Shown here: positions 9,045-18,900 of the stretch, one piece after another
Position numbering within the stretch: the stretch's first letter is position 1
Layout: each line of letters starts with the position of its first letter
Position numbers and translations under genes: made by a program
Source: an uncultured Holophagaceae bacterium
GTDB taxonomy: Bacteria > Acidobacteriota > Holophagae > Holophagales > Holophagaceae
Length of the DNA: 36,802 nucleotides
Direction: 5' to 3'
NCBI GenBank assembly: GCA_903857495.1
Contig: CAIOFF010000015.1
Location: forward strand, 1-36,802
Notes under the pieces: model-generated
Databases searched by the model: none
The model's input: only the letters and a program-made list of their open reading frames with translations
Told to the model about the DNA's origin: nothing

Positions 9045-11831
9045 TCAATGCAGGGCATCCTTCAGCTCCCGAATAATCTCAGGAGCCTGGATCCGGGCAG
9101 TGCTCAGCGCCTTGAGGAAGAGGGCCTGGGCCTCCGGGGCGCGACCTTCGCTGCGGGCCAGCCAGGCCTGGGCGCGGAACAGGTAGGGAGTCTGCTCGCC
9201 AGACAGGGCCGGGATGCGCTCCAGCAGGGCGCGGGCCAGGCCGCGCCGGCCTTCCCGGGCCAGGCACTCGGCCTCACCCGCCAGACAGTGGGCCTCCATG
9301 CCCACATCCTGCAGCTCCTCGTGCAGCACCAGGGACTGTTGGTAGTAAGCGCGGGCTGCTTCGTACTTGCCCCCGGCGCGGTGCACCTCGCCCAGGTTGT
9401 AGAGAGCGAGGGCCTCCAGGGGGCGCAGGCGGGTCTTCTGGGCCTGCGCCAAGAACTGGCGGTCCAGGTCCTCGGCGCGGGCCAGTTCCCCCCGGGCCTG
9501 GGCCACGCTGGCCAGCCCCATCAGCGTGTAGGTCAGGCCGCTCTCATCGCCGTTGGCTCTCCGGAGGACCTCGGCCTTCCGGTAGAAGGCCTCCGCGCGG
9601 TCCAGCGAGCCCTCCTGAGCCAGGGCCAGGTCGCCGAGGTTGTTGAGGAGGAACGACTCTCCCCACTTGTCGCCGTAGGACTGGACGATCTGCAGGGCCT
9701 CGAGGTAGCGGCTCTCCGCGCCGGTCAAGTTGCCGCGCTCCCGGTTGACCACAGCCAGGTTGTTCATGGCGCGGGTGGCGCTGTGCTTGTCACCGATGCT
9801 CGCGAACAGGGTGAGGGCCTGCTGATACTCGGCCTCGGCCTCGGGGATCTTGTGCCGGCGCTGGAGGGTGGTACCCAGGGTCGCGTGGACGCCAGCTTCA
9901 AAGGCGGCCTCCCCCAGCTCGTGGGCCAGGCGCAGCGCTTCCTGGGCTGTGTGGTCCGAGGCCTCCCACTGCCCCCGGTCCCCCAGGCGGATGGCGAGAT
10001 AGTGCAGGGCCTTCATCTCGTAGATGCGGTTGCCCTGGGCCCGGGCGGACCAGCGGGCCCACTGGTAGACAGGTTCCGCCGGCATGTCCGCGAGTCGGCT
10101 GAGGCAGCGGGCGTAGCCCAGCACCGCCGGCGCATAGTCCGGCGCGGCTTGGACGGCGGCCTGGAAGGCGGGGGCTGCCTCCTTGAACTCGCCCCGGTCC
10201 ATGAGATCGGTGGCTCTCGCGTAGGCATCCAGCGCCACGGCTGGAACCACCGGAAGGGTTCTGGTGGAGGACGAAGAGTAAGGCGCCACCGCCTTCAGCA
10301 AGGCGCTGGCGAGGCTCCGGGCCAGAGGCAGCACCACCACGGTGCGCTCGCCCGCTTCCCGGGCTTCTCCGGCGTGGCGAAGCTTGCCGCTCGCGTCACT
10401 GAGCTCGTAGGCCAGCACGAAGCTGTTGCCGGCGCCCTTGGTCAAGGTTCCGGTCAGCAGGAGCTGGGTGCCCAGGGCACTGGCCAGCCGGGATCGGTCT
10501 TCAGCGCGGAGAGGACCGTCGCTGGGGAGGCGCATGGCCTTCCGTGCCCGGGCGACGCTCTCGGGATCCAGGGGGGCCAGCTTGGGGTGTTCCCGCAGCG
10601 CGCTCTCCAGCATCTCCGGCAGGATCAGCCGTGCTGTGGCGTCCAGGTGGGGGTCCCCGGTGCTGTTGACAAAGGGCAGCACCGCCAGGCGGGCCGGGCG
10701 CTGGCGGGTGAGGTCGGGGATGATGCCGCGGCCCAGGAACAGGTTCACGCCCGCGGCCAGCAGCAGGGCGCCCCCCACGGCGAGGGCGGTCCACTGCAGG
10801 GCCCGGCGCGGACGCGCCAGCTGGCCCAGCACCTCGGCCACCTTGGCGGCGCTGGGCCGCTTGAAGGGATGGGTCTCCAGCATGGCCTTGAGGAGATCCA
10901 CCGTGCCGGAGGGCAGGCCGCGGACCTTCAGCTCGCGTCGTTCGCCATCGACGATGGCGCGCATCCGGATCCTACCCTCGCCGGGATAGGGATGCTCGTC
11001 AGCCAGCAGCTCCCAGGCGAGGATGCCCAGGGAGAAGACATCGCTGGCGGGCCCGACGGCCTGGCCCTGGATCTGCTCGGGGGAGGCGTAGCTCGGGCTG
11101 CCCATGAAGGTTCCGGCCCGGGTGATGCGGCCCCAGCCCTGGGGACCGGACTCCTCCCGCGCTCCCCACTCCGCTCGGTGCACCGCCGTGACCTCGGTGT
11201 CTGCGGTCCGCTTCTGTTCGGCTTGTTCGAGGAACTGGCGGGCGGCCGGGCTGGTTCCCGCGAAAGATGGCTGCGAACGCTCCGTCTGTCCCACGGGATC
11301 CATGAGCCGCGCCAGGCCGAAGTCGAGCACCTTCACCTGGAGCTCGTGGCTCTCCCGGTCCTCGGTGACCATCACATTCCGGGGCTTGAGGTCGCGGTGG
11401 ACAATGCCCTTGCTGTGGGCCGCCGCCAGCCCCAGAGCGGCAAAGCGGAGCACCTGCAGCTTCTGGAGGAGGGTGAGGGCCTCTGCGGCCTGGTCCAGGG
11501 TCTGGCCCTCCACCAGCTCCATAGCGATGTAGGATCCCCCGGGCTCATCCACGAGCTCATGCACCTGGCAGACGTTGGGGTGGTTCAGCTGGGCCAGGGC
11601 CAGGGCTTCCCGGCGGAAGCGCTCGACCGCGCCCGTTTCGCGGAGCTCGCCAGGATGCAGCGCCTTCAGGGCCACGCTGCGCTCCAGCGAGGGATCCCAG
11701 GCACGGTAGACCTCACCCATGCCCCCGGTGCCGATGAGCGCCTCCACCTGGAAGCGGCCGACCCGGGTCAGCGGGTCCAGGATCGACCGCTCCGGGGAGG
11801 GAGGACCTTCCGGTGGCAGGTTATTGGGCAT
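9045..11831 (-). CDS. Transmembrane Ser/Thr protein kinase with TolB-like and TPR domains
   Basis: A 928-residue receptor-like kinase. Cytosolic kinase domain: glycine loop GTGGMGEV (34-41), Lys56, HRDLKPRN with Asp147, DFG (170-172), then GSPSYASPE (about 244-252). About 80 residues separate DFG from SPE, far more than the usual 25-30, so the activation segment has a large insertion rich in Glu, Ala, Ser and Thr. One membrane helix lies at about 347-366. A TolB/FlgO-like domain starts at LAVLPFVNSTGD (about 382), followed by some nine to ten tetratricopeptide repeats to the C-terminus (for example the NNLAVVNRERGNLTGAESRY unit). The extracytoplasmic half probably binds protein partners. Start at 11831 has a weak ribosome site. 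Its position next to a Ser phosphatase gene suggests they may act on shared targets, which is inference. Confidence 0.92.
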   Translation of the reverse strand: MPNNLPPEGPPSPERSILDPLTRVGRFQVEALIGTGGMGEVYRAWDPSLERSVALKALHPGELRETGAVERFRREALALAQLNHPNVCQVHELVDEPGGSYIAMELVEGQTLDQAAEALTLLQKLQVLRFAALGLAAAHSKGIVHRDLKPRNVMVTEDRESHELQVKVLDFGLARLMDPVGQTERSQPSFAGTSPAARQFLEQAEQKRTADTEVTAVHRAEWGAREESGPQGWGRITRAGTFMGSPSYASPEQIQGQAVGPASDVFSLGILAWELLADEHPYPGEGRIRMRAIVDGERRELKVRGLPSGTVDLLKAMLETHPFKRPSAAKVAEVLGQLARPRRALQWTALAVGGALLLAAGVNLFLGRGIIPDLTRQRPARLAVLPFVNSTGDPHLDATARLILPEMLESALREHPKLAPLDPESVARARKAMRLPSDGPLRAEDRSRLASALGTQLLLTGTLTKGAGNSFVLAYELSDASGKLRHAGEAREAGERTVVVLPLARSLASALLKAVAPYSSSSTRTLPVVPAVALDAYARATDLMDRGEFKEAAPAFQAAVQAAPDYAPAVLGYARCLSRLADMPAEPVYQWARWSARAQGNRIYEMKALHYLAIRLGDRGQWEASDHTAQEALRLAHELGEAAFEAGVHATLGTTLQRRHKIPEAEAEYQQALTLFASIGDKHSATRAMNNLAVVNRERGNLTGAESRYLEALQIVQSYGDKWGESFLLNNLGDLALAQEGSLDRAEAFYRKAEVLRRANGDESGLTYTLMGLASVAQARGELARAEDLDRQFLAQAQKTRLRPLEALALYNLGEVHRAGGKYEAARAYYQQSLVLHEELQDVGMEAHCLAGEAECLAREGRRGLARALLERIPALSGEQTPYLFRAQAWLARSEGRAPEAQALFLKALSTARIQAPEIIRELKDALH

Positions 11832-11924
11832 TCGGCACCAAGTGGTTAGGTTAATTTACCACAATAATGGTGCTAAGCTCATAAAAATTAGGATCTTGCT
11901 GATCATCTTTGCCCAGCGAGCACC
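11832..11924. promoter_or_regulatory. A+T-rich spacer upstream of the Ser/Thr kinase gene
   Basis: This 93-base spacer separates the hybrid histidine kinase stop from the Ser/Thr kinase start on the same strand. It is distinctly A+T-rich compared with its surroundings (notably 11851-11905), which suits a promoter for the downstream kinase gene. I could not settle on a convincing -35/-10 pair. No clear intrinsic terminator is seen. Confidence 0.3.
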
Positions 11925-14522
11925 TTAGGCCCGGCTCCGGGCCAGCACCTCGAGCACCGTGCGTTCCAGGACGCGCAGGGTGTAGGGCTTCTGCAGGAAG
12001 GCGTCCAGCCCCCGGCCCGAGAAGGACTGCAGGGACTCCTGCTCGTTGTAGCCGCTGCTGAGGATCACCGGCAGGTCGGGCTGGAGGCGGCGGATGATCT
12101 GGAAGGCCTCCTTGCCGTCCATGTGGGGCATGGTCAGGTCCATGAGGACCAGATCGAGCTTCAGGTCCGGGCGCTGGACGGCGGCCACCGCCTCCCGCCC
12201 ATCACAGGCCGGGATCACGATCAGGCCCAGGGACTCGAGCACCGCCGTGGCGGCCTCCCGGATCATCTCCTCGTCGTCCACCAGCAGGACGGTCGCCTGC
12301 CGCGCCAGGGCCGGCAGCGCCGTCTGGACGGCCTCGTCCTGGCGCTTCACCTCGGTGGTCGGGAACAGCAGCTTGAAGGTGGTGCCGCGGCTTGGCTCAC
12401 TGTAGATCCGCATGCCCGCACGGTGCCCCTTCAGGATGCCGATGGTGGCCGAGAGGCCCAGGCCGCGCCCGGCCACCTTCGTGGTGAAGAAGGGCTCGAA
12501 GATGCGCTCCAGCACCTCCCCGGTCATGCCGCAGCCGGTGTCGCTGACCTCCAGCGTGACGTAGGTGCCCGGCAGGAGGTCCTGGCCCTGGAAGACCTGA
12601 TCCAGGTAGGCCCGATCCAGGAAGTGGGTCCCGGTGGTGAGCCGGATGGTGCCCTCGCGGTCGCCGATGGCATCGGCGGCGTTGGTCACCAGGTTCATGA
12701 TCACCTGCTGGATCTGGGCGGCATCGGCCTCCACGGCGGGCAGGCTGGGGGTCAGGTCGAAGCGCAGGGCGATCTTCTTGGAGATGGAGACTTCCAGCAG
12801 GTGGGTCACCTCCTGCACCACGTGGTTCAGATCGTAGGAGCGCACCACGAAGCGCCCCTTGCCGGAATACGCGAGCATCTGGCGGGTGAGGTCCGCAGCG
12901 CGGTGGATGATGCGCTCCAGCCGCTCCAGGTGGGGCCGGGCGGGGGACTCCGGGGCCAGCTTGGTCTCGGCGACGTTCATGTGGCCCAGCATGGCCGTGA
13001 GCAGGTTGTTGAAGTCGTGCGCGATGCCGCCGGCCAATACGCCGAGGCTCTCCAGCTTCTGGGCATGCTGCATCTGCCGCTCCAGCAGCTGCCGTGCCCC
13101 TTCGCTGCCGCGCCGCTCCAGCTCCGTCGCGGCCCGGGTCGAGAAGATCCGCAGCAGGGAGGCCGCCTCCGCCGGGGCCGGGAGGATGCTGCGGTGGATG
13201 ACCACCAGGAGCCCCCGGATCTTGCCCTGCGAGTCCATGAGGGGCGAGCCGATGTAGGCCTCGGCCTGCAGCTCCTTGAGCAGGCGGAAGTCCGGGAAGC
13301 GCTCCTGGACTCCCGAGGGAATGATGCAGATCTCCCCGGTGAGGGCCCGCTCGCAGGGCGACCCGTGGAGGGGGTAGTCCCGGTTCTCCACGGCGTCTCC
13401 ATCCAGGCAGACGGCCAGGGTCTGCACGCGCTTCTCGCCGTCCACGGTGACGGTCTCGCCGATGAGGGCGCCGTCCGCGCCGATGGCCTGGGCCAGGTGC
13501 TTGACCAGATCCAGGAAGAAGGACTCACCGTAGGAGCCGGACACGCCGCTGGCCACGTGGAGGATCTGCGCCTCCATGCGCCGCCGCTCGGCCAGCTCCC
13601 GCTCGAGGCCGACGTTGAGGGCGCGGATCTCGCCCGTGGCGGCGTCCACCTGGCGCCGGAAGGCCAGGGCCGCCAGGATGGCCAGCGCCAGGGCCGCCAG
13701 GACGCCCAGGCTCGTGGGGACCAGCCAGCGCGGCAGGCCGGTCTTCAGCTGGGGGGCCAGCCAGTGGTTGAGGGCCCGCCGGTAGCCCGAATCGCTGTGG
13801 CGCTTCCCCTCCGCGAGGTAGCTGTCCAGGGCCTTCAGCAGGTCGGCATTGCGGCCCTTGGTGGTCGCGAAGAAGGTGTCGAAGGGGCTGAAGACGACGG
13901 GCGTTCGCTCGACCTGGAAGCGCGCCTCCTGCGAGTAGCCGAAGATGTTGGTGGCCACGCCCCCCTCTACCTGACCGGCCTCCACAGCCCGCAGGACGTC
14001 TTCGAAGCTGCCGTACTCCACGTAGGTGACCTGGAGGTTGAACTTCGCGCAGAGCTCGCGGAAGTGGTCGCCGTTCACATCCCCGCGCATGAGGCCGATG
14101 CGGCGGTTCAGCACATCCAGCACCGTGTGGATGGCTGCCTTGGGGTGCGAGTAGAGGATGCTCCAGACCGTGAAGGAGGACTCCTTGCCGTAGTCGAGGT
14201 AGACACTGCGGGCTTGGGTCAAGGCGACGCTGGTGTGGAGGTCCACCTGGCCGCTGCGGACGCGGTCGAGGCCCTCCTGGAAGGTGCCTGGCAGGAACCG
14301 CAGCTCCCAGTCCTCCCGGGCGGCGACCTCGCGGAGCATGTCCGCGTAGAAGCCCCGGGCCGTCCCGTCCTCGCCCATGGAGAGCGCCGGGGCGTGGGGA
14401 AAGACCGCGACGGTCACGACCCGGCGCGGCGCGGCCTCAAGGCCGACCACGCCGAGCAGGACCATGGCCACGACCGCCAGCAGCCGAAGTGCTCGGAATG
14501 GTAGAAAAAGGATCTTGAACAT
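11925..14522 (-). CDS. Hybrid sensor histidine kinase with periplasmic solute-binding domain
   Basis: An 865-residue inner-membrane sensor. A signal-anchor (about 11-30) is followed by a family 3 periplasmic binding-protein domain (about 35-258), a membrane helix at about 268-288, a short coiled region and a GAF-like domain (about 325-470). The transmitter has His502 in GGIAHDFNNLL, N box NLVTNAADAI (610-619), G1 DTGCGM (661-666), F box FEPFFTTK and G2 GRGLGL. A C-terminal receiver has the acidic pair at 749-750, phospho-acceptor Asp795 and Lys845. The binding domain suggests direct sensing of a small solute such as an amino acid. No DNA-binding response regulator is adjacent, so output must pass through the receiver to a distant partner. 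It lies 51 bases after xseA and 93 before the Ser/Thr kinase gene. Confidence 0.92.
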   Translation of the reverse strand: MFKILFLPFRALRLLAVVAMVLLGVVGLEAAPRRVVTVAVFPHAPALSMGEDGTARGFYADMLREVAAREDWELRFLPGTFQEGLDRVRSGQVDLHTSVALTQARSVYLDYGKESSFTVWSILYSHPKAAIHTVLDVLNRRIGLMRGDVNGDHFRELCAKFNLQVTYVEYGSFEDVLRAVEAGQVEGGVATNIFGYSQEARFQVERTPVVFSPFDTFFATTKGRNADLLKALDSYLAEGKRHSDSGYRRALNHWLAPQLKTGLPRWLVPTSLGVLAALALAILAALAFRRQVDAATGEIRALNVGLERELAERRRMEAQILHVASGVSGSYGESFFLDLVKHLAQAIGADGALIGETVTVDGEKRVQTLAVCLDGDAVENRDYPLHGSPCERALTGEICIIPSGVQERFPDFRLLKELQAEAYIGSPLMDSQGKIRGLLVVIHRSILPAPAEAASLLRIFSTRAATELERRGSEGARQLLERQMQHAQKLESLGVLAGGIAHDFNNLLTAMLGHMNVAETKLAPESPARPHLERLERIIHRAADLTRQMLAYSGKGRFVVRSYDLNHVVQEVTHLLEVSISKKIALRFDLTPSLPAVEADAAQIQQVIMNLVTNAADAIGDREGTIRLTTGTHFLDRAYLDQVFQGQDLLPGTYVTLEVSDTGCGMTGEVLERIFEPFFTTKVAGRGLGLSATIGILKGHRAGMRIYSEPSRGTTFKLLFPTTEVKRQDEAVQTALPALARQATVLLVDDEEMIREAATAVLESLGLIVIPACDGREAVAAVQRPDLKLDLVLMDLTMPHMDGKEAFQIIRRLQPDLPVILSSGYNEQESLQSFSGRGLDAFLQKPYTLRVLERTVLEVLARSRA

Positions 14523-14573
14523 ACCCCTGCCTAGTCTCCTATCGACGCTGGGCAGGGACTGCCTGAGATTTGG

Positions 14574-15884
14574 TCAGTCCAGATGGGCCTTCCGTTCCCC
14601 ATCCTGCCAGCGCAGCCGGAGCCCGGCGCCGACGGGCAGGGCCGCGGCCCGGGTCACGGGGCGCCCAGCCGCGTCCAGGGCCAGCACAAAGCCCCGCTGC
14701 AGCGGGCCCGTGGGATCCAGACCCTGGAGCCGCTGGGCCAGCACGGCCAGGCGCTGATCCCGGCGCTGGAGGCCCCGGAGGGTCGCCGGGGCCAGGCGGC
14801 GCTGGGCCTCCCGCACCCGGGGCAGGTCTGCCTCCCGGGCCACGAGAGATGCGACGTGCCGCAGCCGCTGCCGCAGCAGGGCCGCCCGGGTGGCGAGCCC
14901 ATCCAGGTGGCGGCTGGGGTGGGCGAGGGCCAGCCGCTGGCCGAGGCCCGCGAGGCGCAGGGCCGGTTCCGCCAGGGGCTCGACCCGCAGCAGGCCCTGG
15001 TCCACCAGGAGGTTGAGGGTCGTCTCCAGGCCCCGCAGGCCCCACTGGGTCTTGGCGAGGAGGGCCTCGCCACGCCGGCGCAGGTCCGCCGCCAGGGCCT
15101 GCCGGTCCGGCGTGGCCAGCTCCGCGGCCTGGCTGGGCGTGGCGGCCCGCCGGTCCGCCGCCAGGTCCACCAGGGTCGTATCGATCTCGTGGCCCACGCC
15201 GGTGATGACGGGGATGCGGCAGTCCGCCACGGCCCGCACCAGGGCCGGGTCGTTGAAGGCCCAGAGGTCCTCCAGGCTGCCGCCGCCGCGCACCAGCAGC
15301 AGGGCCTCGCAGCCCCAGTGGGGGTCCTGGAGCTCCTGCAGGGCCAGCAGGGTCTCGGGCACGCAGCGCTCGCCCTGGGCTGCGGCGGGGGCGATGAGCA
15401 GGTCGATGCCCGGGGCACGCCCGGCAGTCACTTCCAGCACGTCCCGCAGGGCGGCGCCGCCCAGGGCGGCCACCACGCCGAGCTTGCGCGGGAAGCGGGG
15501 CAGGGGGCGCTTGGGTCGGTCGAAGAAGCCCTGGCCGCGGAGCTCTGCCTCCAGCTGCCGCAGGCGGGCCTGGAGGTCGCCCACGCCGGCCGGCTCACAG
15601 TGGCTGACGATCAGCTTCAGGCTGCCGCCGGGCACGTAGAGGTCGAGGCTGCCCTTGAGCACCACGCGCTGGCCGTCCGCCGGGCGCTGGGGCAGGAACC
15701 GCTGCGTGCTGGCCCAGACGGCGCACCCGATGGCGGCGCCTTCTTCCTTGAGGGTGAAGTACCAGTGCTTGCCCGAGACCTTGAAGTTCGAGACCTCCCC
15801 CACCACGCAGACCGCCGAGAAGGGCGGTTCGATGCGGGTCTTCACCTGCTCGAGCAGGCGCTTGACGGAGAGAGGCGCGTCCAT
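14574..15884 (-). CDS. Exodeoxyribonuclease VII large subunit
   Basis: The catalytic large subunit of exonuclease VII, which degrades single-stranded DNA from both ends together with XseB. From the start used here it has 436 residues, close to the E. coli protein. It shows the N-terminal OB fold (GEVSNFKVSGKHWYFTLKE), the linker ending in GFFDRPKRPLP, and the nuclease core signature ITGVGHEIDTTLVDLAADRRA followed by TPSQAAEL. The C-terminal half is the expected long Arg/Leu-rich helical arm. The frame stays open to 15968, but MDAPLSVKRLLEQVK at 15884 is the typical beginning; ATG at 15893 is possible and neither has a strong ribosome site. No xseB is present in the window. It is divergent from the tricorn-like gene. 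Confidence 0.93.
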   Translation of the reverse strand: MDAPLSVKRLLEQVKTRIEPPFSAVCVVGEVSNFKVSGKHWYFTLKEEGAAIGCAVWASTQRFLPQRPADGQRVVLKGSLDLYVPGGSLKLIVSHCEPAGVGDLQARLRQLEAELRGQGFFDRPKRPLPRFPRKLGVVAALGGAALRDVLEVTAGRAPGIDLLIAPAAAQGERCVPETLLALQELQDPHWGCEALLLVRGGGSLEDLWAFNDPALVRAVADCRIPVITGVGHEIDTTLVDLAADRRAATPSQAAELATPDRQALAADLRRRGEALLAKTQWGLRGLETTLNLLVDQGLLRVEPLAEPALRLAGLGQRLALAHPSRHLDGLATRAALLRQRLRHVASLVAREADLPRVREAQRRLAPATLRGLQRRDQRLAVLAQRLQGLDPTGPLQRGFVLALDAAGRPVTRAAALPVGAGLRLRWQDGERKAHLD

Positions 15885-15991
15885 GGACCGCATGATCGCA
15901 TGGGGCGTTTGCGGAATCCCGCCCAGGCAGGTTGCATCGTAATACAATGTCCCCCGATGCTCCTGCACGCTCCCGCCCTTGAGGTGACGCC
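15885..15991. promoter_or_regulatory. Divergent promoter region, xseA / tricorn-like protease
   Basis: A 107-base spacer between two divergent genes. A TACAAT hexamer at 15943-15948 in plus orientation is a fair -10 for the protease gene, about 45 bases before its start, but no matching -35 is seen. The protease start at 15992 has a GAGG ribosome site about seven bases upstream. Confidence 0.3.
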
Positions 15992-18900
15992 ATGTCCATC
16001 CGCACCCTCCTCTTCCGCAGCCTGGCCCTGGCGCTGGCTCTAGCCGGCTTCGCGCAGGCCCAGACCAAGCTGCTGCGCTTCCCGGACATCCATGGGGACC
16101 GGGTGGTCTTCACCCACGGCGGGGACCTCTGGACTGCTGCCACCACCGGCGGCCTGGCCACGCGGCTCACGGCCCATCCGGGCCTGGAGGTCTTCGCCAA
16201 GTTCAGCCCCGATGGCAAGTGGATCGCCTTCACGGGGCAGTACGACGGGGACGAGCAGGTCTATGTCATTCCCAGCACCGGCGGCGTACCGCGCCAGCTC
16301 ACTTTCGACCCCGCCGCCGGACCCCTGGCGCCGCGGGGCGGCTACGACCACCAGGTGGTGGGCTGGACTCCCGATGGCAGCAGCGTGCTCTTCCGGGCCG
16401 GCACGGACGCGGATGGCGTTCTCAGCCGCACGGCCCTCTACACCGTGAGCCTCGGGGGCGGTCTGCCGAAGAAGCTGCCCATGCCCACGGCCGGGCCGGG
16501 TTCCTTCTCCCCGGATGGCAAGCGCATCGTCTACGCGCCCATGTTCCGCGACTTCCGCCACTGGAAGCGCTACGAAGGCGGCTGGGCGCAGGAGCTCTAC
16601 GTCTTCGACCTCGCCACGAACCAGCAGAAGAAGCTGGCCTCCAGCCCGCGCACCGAGCGGGATCCCATGTGGATCGGCGACCAGGTCTGCTTCGCCTCGG
16701 ACCGGGACGGCACCCTCAACCTCTACACCGTGGATCCGGCGACGGACACCGTGAAGCAGCTGACCTTCCAGAAGACCTGGGACGTCCGCTGGCCCTCCAG
16801 CGACCACGCCTCGCGCATCGTCTACGAGCTCAACGGCGAGCTGCGCATCTTCAACGTGAAGGAGGGCGGCGACACGGGTCTGGCCATCACCGTGCCCACG
16901 GACGGCGGGGCCTCGCGGCCCTCGCGCATCAGCGTGGAGCGCAACATCGAGGGCTTCGCCCTGTCCCCCAAGGGCGAGCGGGCCCTCTTCGTGGCCCGGG
17001 GCGATGTGTTCACGGTGCCCGTGGAGAAGGGCCCCGTGCGCAACCTCACCAACAGCTCCGGCGCCCACGACCGGCACGCCCGCTGGTCCCCGGATGGCAA
17101 GCAGGTCGCCTTCATCTCGGACCTGTCGGGCGAGGATCAGCTCTACCTTGTGGCCCAGGACGGCAAGGGCCGGCCCGAAGCCCTCACCACGGGCCTGACC
17201 GTGCAGCTCAACGCCCCCTTCTGGGCTCCGGACGGCAAGCGCCTGGCCTTCACGGACAAGAACGGCATCATCTACGTGGTCACCGTCGCCGACCGGAAGC
17301 TGGTGCAGGCCGGCCGGGACGCCAACGGCCGCGTGAGCGACCTGGCCTGGTCGCCGGATGGCCAGTTCCTGGCCTTCTCCCTCAGCAATCCCAACGGTGT
17401 CCGCAGCCTCCACGTGTGGGGCCTGGCGGACCAGCAGCTGCACCGCCTGACAGGGGAGCTGTTCCCGGTGATGGATCCTGCCTGGGATCCCGAGGGCAAG
17501 TACCTCTACGCCCTCAGCCGCCGGGACTACGCGCCCCAGATGAGCAACCTGGAGTTCGACTACGCGGGCAACCGCAACCTGGACATCGTGGCCTACGCGC
17601 TGCGCCGGGACGTGCCGCATCCCTTCCCGCAGGAGAGCGATGAAGTCGGCGCCAGCGCCGAGAAGCGGGAAGAGGGCGAGAAGAAGGCCGAAGGCCCCCG
17701 GGCGCCGGTCTCTGTTCGCATCGACTTCGAGGGCTTCGAGCAGCGGGGCACCCGCGTGCCCGTACCCGCGGACAACCTCAGCGGCCTCGAGGCCATCCGT
17801 GGCTTCCTGCTCTACGCCAAGGCCCCGGCCAACGTGAACGGTGAGGCCAACGGCCGCCGCGGCGGCGGCAGCAGCCTCTGGATCTTCGACCTCAAGAAGC
17901 GCCAGGAGAGCGAGCTGCTCGCAGAGGTGCAGGGCTGGACCCTCAGCCAGGACGGCAGCAAGATCCTGGCCCGCGCGGGCCAGGGCCCCGCGGCCACCTA
18001 CCAGCTGGTGGACGCCAAGGCCAAGGGCGGCGACAAGAAAACGGTCTCCACCAAGGACCTCTATGTGGACCGCATCCCCGCCGAGGAGTGGCGTGAGGTC
18101 TACGACGAGGCCTGGCGTCGCTTCCGGGACTTCTTCTACGTGAAGAACATGCACGGCTACGACTGGAAGGCCCTGCGCGAGCAGTACCGGCCCTGGCTGC
18201 AGCACGTGACCCACCGCTCGGACCTGACCTACGTCCTCACGGAGCTCATCTCCGAGCTGAATATCGGCCACACCTACACCGAGGGCGGCGATGCCTACCT
18301 GCCAGAGCGCGCCAAGGTGGGCCTCCCCGGCGCCCGCATCGAGCTGGATGCCACGTCCGGCCGCTACCGCCTGGCGAAGATCTACCGGGGCCACAACGAG
18401 GAGCCCAAGTACCGCAGCCCCCTCACCGAGGTCGGCGTGGATGCCCGGGAAGGGGACTTCATCCTCGCCATCGACGGCCAGGAGCTGAAGGCCCAGGACA
18501 ACCCCTACCAGCTGCTCCGCAACAAGACCTTCGCCGTGACCCTCACCCTCAATGACAAGCCCGTCGCCGAGGGCGCCCGGCAGGCCACCTACCGGCCCAT
18601 CGACAGCGACGCGAGCCTGCGCTACCTGGACTTCGTGCTGCGCTCCAGGTCGACCGTGGACCGCCTCAGCGGCGGCAAGGTGGGCTACCTGCACATCCCT
18701 GACATGGGCGCCCCGGGCCTCTACGAGTTCATCAAGTGGTACTACCCGCAGATCCGCAAGGAAGGTCTGGTGGTGGACGTCCGCGCCAACGGCGGCGGCA
18801 ACATCAGCCAGATGATCCTGGAGCGCCTCGGGAAGAAGCTGCTGGGCACCCGCTTCGGACACGTGGGCGACCAGCCCACCACCTATCCCTCCACAGTCTT

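Noticed and set aside
9048-11849. Plus-strand open frame of 933 codons opposite the Ser/Thr kinase
   Set aside because: Mirror of a real gene; Gly/Gln/His-rich with no recognisable motif, while the minus strand has all kinase motifs.
12123-14504. Plus-strand open frame of 793 codons opposite the hybrid histidine kinase
   Set aside because: Shadow frame with low-complexity composition; the minus strand has complete transmitter and receiver motifs.
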